From: Antilocapra americana
Lineage: Eukaryota; Chordata; Mammalia; Artiodactyla; Antilocapridae
Direction: 5' to 3'
DNA length: 64,000 bases
Assembly (NCBI GenBank): GCA_007570785.1
Contig: ML662442.1
Span: 29,507,264-29,571,263, forward strand
Part shown: in pieces, positions 57,803-64,000 of the stretch
Layout: each line of letters begins with the position of its first letter
Position numbering within the stretch: the stretch's first letter is position 1
Program-made: the position numbers and the translations under genes
Notes under the pieces: generated by a model
What the model was told of the DNA's origin: nothing
The model's input: the letters and a program-made list of their open reading frames with translations, nothing else
Databases searched by the model: none

Positions 57803-58416
57803 TTGACAGGAAGTCACACAATCACTCAACTCCTAGGAGCAAGGATCTTTCCCAAGTTCAGCACTAACTTTGTAAAATGTACATAGACTGTTTCTTCTGT
57901 CGCTCAGTGTCCTTGAGGAGACAAGGGTTACTCTGGTGAGAATAAATAGGGCCCATAAAATGGAAATGTTAATTCAAAGAGACCACTTCTTGGAGTATGG
58001 GACTGGCTCTGTGCTGAAGCAGATGCTTTTAGTAAACTGCGCCACCTCCACTCAGCCCACCTTTGATTTTCACAACAGGAGTAGTGGGGTTCTCAAGTGT
58101 GCTGACAGAGTCCCATCCCAAGCGCCCTCTTTATCTCTGACTTCCTTTCTCAAGTCTTTCTCTGGAGCAGTGAGAGCTTATGCAGCTGTGAGCAGAATAA
58201 GCTCAAAATATAAGGAAGGAATGCGCCTCAGGCATACTTCAACCAATGGGGCATGGAAGCCTGGAGGAACGTGTTTCAATCTCTCAATGACTAGAGAAAC
58301 AGTACTGAGATGTTTTCCACGTGGTTCTTCAGAGGCTCCTCAGAGACCGAGCTCTGTTGTTCTCAGTGGTGATTAGCTCAATAACACCTTTCACTGACTT
58401 TACCCAGCCCCTCATC
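57803..58416. other. Single-copy interval, nothing recognised
   Basis: It contains a 146-codon plus-strand frame (57936-58376), the longest outside known elements here. It has no domain I recognise and no splice or promoter context, so I do not call a gene. Confidence 0.5.
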
Positions 58417-58456
58417 CTTTCTTCCTTTCTCCCTCCCTCTCTCTCTCTTTCTTTCT
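58417..58456. repeat. Pyrimidine-rich low-complexity tract
   Basis: CTTT/CCCT/CT repeats at the 3' boundary of an antisense L1. Confidence 0.85.
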
Positions 58457-58660
58457 ACTGAGGTATAATTGACATATGTTATATTAGTTTCAGGTGTGTA
58501 AAATGATTCCCTATTTGTATACACTGTAACATTATCAACATAGTAAGCCTAGTTAACATTTGTCCTCAGGGGTTGTTAGTTGTTTTTTTTTTCCCCTTGA
58601 AATGAGAACTTCTAAGAATTACTCTCTTAACAACTTTCTTTCTTTTTTTATAAACAGTGT
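58457..58660 (-). mobile_element. L1 3' UTR, antisense
   Basis: 'actgaggtataattgacata', 'gtttcaggtgtgtaaaatga' and 'aatgagaacttctaagaatt' are ordered antisense L1 3' UTR blocks, interrupted at 58661 by a Bov-tA. Confidence 0.82.
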
Positions 58661-58875
58661 TGCGCTTGTGCTAAGTCACTCAGTCAGGTCCGACTCTGCA
58701 GCCCTGTGGACCATAGCCCGCCAGGCTCCTCTGTCCGTGGGGTTGTCTAGGCAGGAATACTGGAGGGCGTTGCCATGCCCTTTTCCAGGGGATTTTTCTG
58801 ACCCAGGGATAGAACCTACGTCTCTTACACCTCCTGCATTGGCAGGCAGATTCTTTACCACTAGTACCTCCTGGG
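58661..58875 (-). mobile_element. Bov-tA SINE, exact target-site duplication
   Basis: Antisense Bov-tA between exact 9-base repeats aaacagtgt at 58652-58660 and 58876-58884. Confidence 0.94.
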
Positions 58876-58884
58876 AAACAGTGT

Positions 58885-59904
58885 AATAAGCATAATTTAT
58901 TTCATTAAGAATTACTATTTCAGAATACATAGCATTTATTTCACCATATGTTCCTGAATAAAACCATGTTGTCCTGATAGTTGAATTACGCTCTTAACAC
59001 CACTAGGAAACAATAACTCCCCATAGGTTTCTGGATGATCCCCAGGCCTTTCACTGTTTAGTTTAATTTACTGACCTTTTACAATGAGAACTTTTTACTC
59101 TCATTCCACTTTATAGACATTAATAGTTGATAAATCTTTTAGTGTACATAATGTCAGGTGATATGATCCATGAAACTTATCCTTATGAAGAGTTATTGAA
59201 TTCTACCTAGTCTCTCTTTAAGCCTAGTAGTAGTTATTTCACCAATGTAATGTTTGCTGAGATATACCAGGTGTATATACAATACTGATGATTATGGGAT
59301 GGGATATCTTAAGATGATTCATATGAGGCTAAGGAAACTTGTGACATGCCTTGTATGCTTACAGAATGGGAGATTGACCTTTATGATGTTTTCTATAGTC
59401 CTCCAATTCAAATTCATTTCTTATTGCTTTTCTAGAAGCCTTGCCTATGGCAAAGTACTCACTGGGGTTGTTAAGAGTTAAAGCTGAGTATGAAATGGTA
59501 GATTTGGCTTATTTTACTGACTTGATTTTAGAGTACAGGAAAAATGTAAAAAAGACTTTGAGATAAAGAACATGCTATGCTTTTTAAAAATATATTAACT
59601 AATTCCAAGTATATTACAATAGTTAGTAGGGGAAGTAAGATTTGATATATAATTATTAGCTTTTTCTGCTGAGAATTAATGTAATATATAAAATTGAGTT
59701 ATTCTATGTGCCTTTTAACACCTAAGTGCTACTAGTATGTTTAAGATTCTTAGAGGTTTTTTGTTTGGTAACAATACCTAAAAAAATTCTCTCACTTAAT
59801 TGTGTGTCAGAGGTCTTAGAGAAATATGGCCTTGAGAAGCCAATTGTATTTGCTAAGAACACTTAATCAGAAGGGGCATGCACGCTGATGGTACAAAAGA
59901 TCAC
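58885..59904. other. AT-rich interval, nothing recognised
   Basis: No repeat or coding signature is clear; the first 50 bases could be more of the L1 to the left. Confidence 0.45.
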
Positions 59905-60215
59905 AAACGAACTTTTTGGCCAACCTTGTACAAAACCTTCACCTCAATCAAGATAATGAACATATCCATTACCCATAAAAGTTATCTCTTGTTCCTTTAT
60001 AACATCCTCCCTCCTTCTGCTTCTCTGTATCACACCCCGTATCCCCTCCAAAGGCTACCATTGATCTATTTTCTGTCTCTGTTACTGTGCATCTGCTATA
60101 ATTTTATGTAAATGGAGTCATAAAAAACACACTCCGTTTGGCTTCTTTCATTCAGCATAGTTATTTTGTGATTCACCCATGTTGTATCATGGATCAATAA
60201 TTTATTCCATTTTAC
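59905..60215 (-). mobile_element. L1 3' UTR, antisense, older copy
   Basis: 'ccttcacctcaatcaagata', 'atgaacatatccattaccca' and 'ttcattcagcatagttattt' are antisense L1 3' UTR blocks. The reading order restarts at about 60216, so a second L1 begins there. Confidence 0.75.
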
Positions 60216-60743
60216 TTCTCTCAGCAACTTTCAAACATGTAATACAAATAGTATTATTAACTGTAGTCACTAAGTTGCACATTACATTTTCATGGCTTCT
60301 TTATTTTATAATTGGAAGCTTGTACCTTTCATTCCCTTCACCCATTTTGCCCACCTCCATCCCTCACCTCTAGAAATCACCAGTCTGTTCTCTGTATCTA
60401 TTAGCTTGGTTGTTTTATTTTATTTTATTTAGAATTTAAGTATATGTGAGATGATATATTTGACTTTCTATGTCTCAGTTATTTTACTTAATATAATGCC
60501 CTCAAGGTCCATCCATGTTGTTACAAACAGCAAGATTTCATTTCTTTTTTAAGATGGAATAGTATTATGTCACATTTTGTTTATCTATTCCTCCTTTAAT
60601 GGACACTTAGATTGTTTCCATGTCTTGGCTATTGTAAATAATCCTTATATATATAAAAGCACATATAGATTTTCAAGTTTGTGTTTTTGTCTTATTTGGA
60701 TAAATTCCCAGAAGTAGATTTGTTGGATCATATGGTAGTTCTA
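60216..60743 (-). mobile_element. L1, antisense, second copy, first part
   Basis: 'tctctcagcaactttcaaac', 'gtattattaactgtagtcac', 'ataatgccctcaaggtccat' and 'cttggctattgtaaataatc' run from L1 3' UTR into ORF2 in antisense. Confidence 0.82.
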
Positions 60744-60865
60744 GAGAAGGAAATGGCAACCCACTCCGGTATTCTTGCCTGGAGAATCCCATGGACAGGG
60801 GAGCCTGGCGAGCTACATGAGGTCACAAGAGTCAGACACGACTGAGTGACTAAGCAATGACAACG
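60744..60865 (+). mobile_element. Solo Bov-A monomer inside L1, with target-site duplication
   Basis: A single Bov-A body of 122 bp, from 'gagaaggaaatggcaaccca' to 'actgagtgactaagca' plus a short tail, with no tRNA-like head. Flanks are tggtagttcta (60733-60743) and tggtagtttta (60866-60876), 10 of 11 identical, so it is a complete insertion event. Confidence 0.93.
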
Positions 60866-61315
60866 TGGTAGTTTTATTTTTAATTTTTTGAGGGAACTCT
60901 GTACTGTTTTCCACAGTGGTTGTACCAGTTTATGTTCCTACCAACAGTACAGGTGGGTTCCCTTTTCTCCACATCCTGGACAGCATCCGTTATCTTGCAT
61001 TTTTCTGAAAATAGGCAACCTAAGAGGTGTAGGGTGGTACTGATTGTGGTTTTGATTTAGATTTCCCTGATGATTAGTGATGCTGAGTACTTCTTCATGT
61101 GCCTGTTCACCACCTATACGCCTTATTTGTAAATATGTCTATTCATAGCCTCAGCCATGTTTAAAATTGAATCGGTTTGTTTTTGCTTTTTTTTTTTAAA
61201 ATTAGAGTTGTATGAGTTTTTATGTATTTTGGATATTAACTTCTTATCAGATAGATGGTTTGTAAATATTTTTTCCCATTCATTGATTTCTTTATCTCCC
61301 CTCAATAAGTTCACA
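60866..61315 (-). mobile_element. L1, antisense, second copy, second part
   Basis: 'ctgtactgttttccacagtg', 'cccttttctccacatcctgg' and 'gatttccctgatgattagtg' continue antisense ORF2. A T-run at 61189-61198 is internal. Confidence 0.82.
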
Positions 61316-61528
61316 CTCCTATTTTCTGGAGTTATCCAGAAAATTAATGACCTAAACTCAAGTCCTTACTTCAGGATCTGCTCTTGAGGGACCCCAAGCT
61401 GACAATAACACCAAATAAAAGCCTAGAAAGCAGACCTCAGGATAGTATTCTGAAAATGATTTATTCACCAGTTAAATGGAAACAAAAACTCTGTTGCTGG
61501 TGGTAATTGTAATGTCCATACCTCTGGC

Positions 61529-61738
61529 ATCATCTTCCATTGTAGCTCAGTCAGTAGAGTCTGCCTGCAATGCAGGAGACCTGGGTTCGATCCCTGGGTT
61601 GGGAAGATCCCCTGGAGAAGGAAATGGCAACCCACCCCAGCATTCTTGCCTGGAAAATCCATGGACAGAGGAGCCTGGAAGGCTACACTCCATAGGGTCG
61701 CAAGAGTCAGACACAACTTAGCGAATAAACCACCGCCA
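61529..61738 (+). mobile_element. Bov-tA SINE, exact target-site duplication
   Basis: Sense Bov-tA with intact B-box region 'gggttcgatccctgg' and a 'ccaccgcca' tail. Exact 13-base repeat ccatacctctggc at 61516-61528 and 61739-61751. Good conservation suggests a relatively recent insertion. Confidence 0.96.
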
Positions 61739-61892
61739 CCATACCTCTGGCCTAAGTACCAAACTCTCAAGTGTGGTGGATAGGATGCAGAACAGGGAGC
61801 TTTGCTCATCCAGTATCTCTAATCTTGGAATGAAAAAGGGGCAATGGTAATCAAACATGGAGTTAAATTGGCTGGCTTTCATAAACTGCCTT

Positions 61893-62105
61893 GCTAAATC
61901 ACTTCAGTCATGTCCAACTCTGTGACCCTATGAACCATAGCCTGCCAGGTTCCTCTGCCCATGGGATTTTCTAGGCAAGAATACTGGAGGGGATTGCCAT
62001 TTCCTCCTCCAGTGGATCTTCCTGACACAGGGACTGAACCTGTGTCTCTTAAGTCTCCTGCGTTGGTGGGTAGATTCTTTACGACTAGTGCCACCTGGGA
62101 AGCCC
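61893..62105 (-). mobile_element. Bov-tA SINE, first of a same-strand pair
   Basis: Antisense Bov-tA ending 'gtgccacctgggaagccc'. It is flanked by aaactgcctt (61883-61892) and aaattgcctc (62106-62115). A second SINE in the same orientation follows. Confidence 0.93.
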
Positions 62106-62115
62106 AAATTGCCTC

Positions 62116-62340
62116 GTGCATGCTAATTCACTTCAGTTGTGTCCTACTCTTTGCGATCCTGTGGACTGTAGTCTGCCAGGATCCTCTGTCCATGGGATTC
62201 TCCAGGCAAGAATACTGGAATGCCTTGCCATTTCCTCCTCCCCAGGATCTTCCTGACCCAAGGATCAAACCCAACTCTTGTAAGTCTCCTGCATTGGCAG
62301 GTGGATTCCTTATCACTAGCACCACCTGGGAAACCCATCC
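62116..62340 (-). mobile_element. Bov-tA SINE, second of a same-strand pair
   Basis: Antisense Bov-tA ending 'gcaccacctgggaaaccc'. It is flanked by aaattgcctc (62106-62115) and aaactgcttt (62341-62350). Body and head differ from the first copy at many positions, so it is not a fresh duplicate. Confidence 0.93.
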
Positions 62341-62350
62341 AAACTGCTTT

Positions 62351-62957
62351 AGAAGCCATAAAGAATGCTTTAAGAGAGAGAAGTTCATTTCAGCCAACCG
62401 TGAACTCACGGCATTTCATTAAAATCAGAGTCCTCCATGACAGGCAGTTAAGAGGCTCTGTGGCAAAAGGGCAGACAGCAGTAAAAGCCAGGTTCAGAGT
62501 GACAGAATGAGACTGACTGTCTGCACATGAGGTTCCCCTATGTTAAAGATCCCTGCTTAAGTGACAGCTTTGACAGAGAAAGACTGGGACTCCCACACTT
62601 GGGATGAAAGCAACTGTGAGAAAATGTATGCGAACTTTGAACCCTGGATGCTCTTGAGTCATGGAGGCTGTAGAAGCCAATCTCTTCCTCCTCGCTAGAG
62701 GACAGCAGTCCTCCTCTTGCCTTGAGAGGATTATACCTCCCCAAGATAAAGGCCTTGCAAGATGATGCTGTCCTCCTTGGGATACCCTCCTCTGACTCCT
62801 CCAGTTACTTTCAGACTGATAATCTGAGTCAGGAGCTAGAATACCATAAGAGAGAAGTACAGTCTCTGCTATGGGAAGAAATAACTAAGTGTTACAGTAT
62901 CTGGTTAGTAGGTTCTCTTGGGAATGAGGGAAAGATCTGTGGGAATAGATTAGAAAG
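62351..62957. other. Single-copy interval, nothing recognised
   Basis: No repeat or coding signature. A 90-codon plus-strand frame at 62722-62994 runs into the following SINE and is not supported. Confidence 0.5.
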
Positions 62958-62967
62958 TGTTAAAGTG

Positions 62968-63119
62968 GGATCTCTTTGGTGGTCCAGGGGCTAAGACTCC
63001 ATGCTTCCAATGCAGGGGTCCCGGGTTCAATCCCTGGTCAGGGTACTAGATCCCACATGCCACAACTAAGACCTGGTGCAGCCAAATAAATTAAATAAAT
63101 AAAAAGAAAAATTTTTAAA
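62968..63119 (+). mobile_element. CHR-type SINE, with target-site duplication
   Basis: 'tctttggtggtccaggggct', B-box region 'gggttcaatccctggtc' and a TAAA-rich tail. Flanks are tgttaaagtg (62958-62967) and tgttaaactg (63120-63129), 9 of 10 identical. Confidence 0.93.
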
Positions 63120-63129
63120 TGTTAAACTG

Positions 63130-64000
63130 AATAGTGAATGAGATAGAAGGATAAATAGGGGAGAGTTTATTGGAATATACAGCATGACACAGGGCTTAGC
63201 ATCCTTTTAATTGTACCCAGAGCTTGTCCCAACACTGCCAAGATGATAGTTTGAAGCTTGGATAAGACAATGCAGAGATGCCAGAACCGCCATCAGAGTA
63301 TAAAGGAAAAGGTCAGAAGGCTCAAGGAGATAGGCTTATTAGAATAAGATTTTTGTGTGAGACCCACTATTTGACTATGTTTCCCAGAATACTCCCTTCA
63401 CTAGGGCAAAAAGAAATGCACTAGTATTTTTTAAAGCTCAATGTCATTGTTGTTTATGAACCAGGGTTCATAGAATAAAATGCTGCCACAGAAATGGGTT
63501 CTCTAGAGTCAATGAGAATGAAAAAATTCCCTGATATTCGAGGCCAAGTAGCTTACTTAAACATCAAAGGCATAATTATTGTAATAAGCCCTAAGATTAG
63601 ACAGGTAACCAGGGTGCCTGGACCCAGGGATTTGGAATAATTGCTGGATGCTCTTTGTTTTTCTAGGGATAAGATAGATAGGCAGCCTGCAGAAGTTTTA
63701 CTTGACTTTCATATTCAGGGGAAAAAAAGCAGGTGAGCAGCAGGCTAGGATCAGCAGCCATAGTAGAAAATCATAATCCTTTGTTAAGTTTCCATATCTG
63801 AGATAGTTCTCAGACCTTGAGCCCACTGCCTGAGGGGAAAGCCTCATCCCTCCTGAGGAAAGTCCCAGCGACTCCATTCTATCTATGTACATATTAACTC
63901 TTCAATTCTTCCCCCCAGAAAACCTGTGACCATTCACCCAGATCTTCTATAGTCTGTTAGATACGGAATCTAGGGTGACACAATAACAGGGAACCTAGAT
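63130..64000. other. Single-copy interval to window end
   Basis: No repeat or coding signature seen. Confidence 0.5.

Noticed and set aside
57936..58376. 146-codon plus-strand open frame outside recognised elements
   Set aside because: No domain, signal peptide or repeat structure, no promoter or splice context, and a frame of this length is expected by chance in 64 kb of mixed composition.
1..64000. A previously undescribed multi-gene system
   Set aside because: No cluster of intact host or foreign genes is visible on either strand; all coding similarity traces to known retroelement families.

Overview
This window is intergenic or intronic DNA from a ruminant nuclear genome, most likely a bovid. 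The diagnosis rests on the repeats. There are eight BovB (RTE-type) LINE copies, about two dozen Bov-tA/Bov-A SINEs (a tRNA-like head joined to a BovB-derived body), eight CHR-type cetartiodactyl SINEs, and two young ruminant L1 insertions. They sit on an older layer shared by all placental mammals: MIR, L1M-type LINEs and MaLR (MST/MLT1-type) LTRs. Cattle, bison, buffalo, sheep and goat cannot be told apart by reading alone. I find no protein-coding exon, tRNA, rRNA or CRISPR array that I would defend. The recognisable coding sequence belongs to dead or truncated retroelements.

Layout. 1-755 is a BovB fragment cut by the window edge, followed by an L1 3' end to about 1023. 1024-6384 is mostly single copy, GC-richer at its left. 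7529-10425 is a nearly full-length BovB on the minus strand, with endonuclease and reverse transcriptase still recognisable but broken by stop codons and a 23-bp tandem duplication. 10430-24770 is single-copy DNA with old MaLR LTRs, MIRs and L1 3' ends, several split by younger SINEs or BovB pieces. 25100-26270 has two long CHR SINEs. 26690-32440 is T-rich on the plus strand because old L1 copies lie there in antisense, interrupted by a candidate solo LTR, a Bov-tA and BovB ends. 32825-37950 is AT-rich and largely unclassified.

The most structured part is 37955-44060. Two young L1 insertions each have a 5' inversion of the kind made by twin priming, flanked by target-site duplications of 14 and 18 bp. 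The second landed inside the gag region of a degraded gammaretrovirus-like endogenous retrovirus (about 40700-44060, minus strand). The stretch 44280-53500 is quieter. 53510-54780 is antisense L1 cut by an inverted pair of Bov-tA SINEs. 54917-55446 is a GC-rich island that matches nothing I recognise. 58450-61315 is antisense L1 again, and 61529-62340 is a cluster of three SINEs.

Nothing here acts together as a pathway. What the window records is insertion history: direct repeats at element edges and interruption of one element by another give a relative order of events. I found no convincing new biological system. The best leads are the two twin-primed L1s, the GC-rich island, the triple direct repeat around a SINE pair, and an unidentified 153-bp insert in a MaLR LTR.
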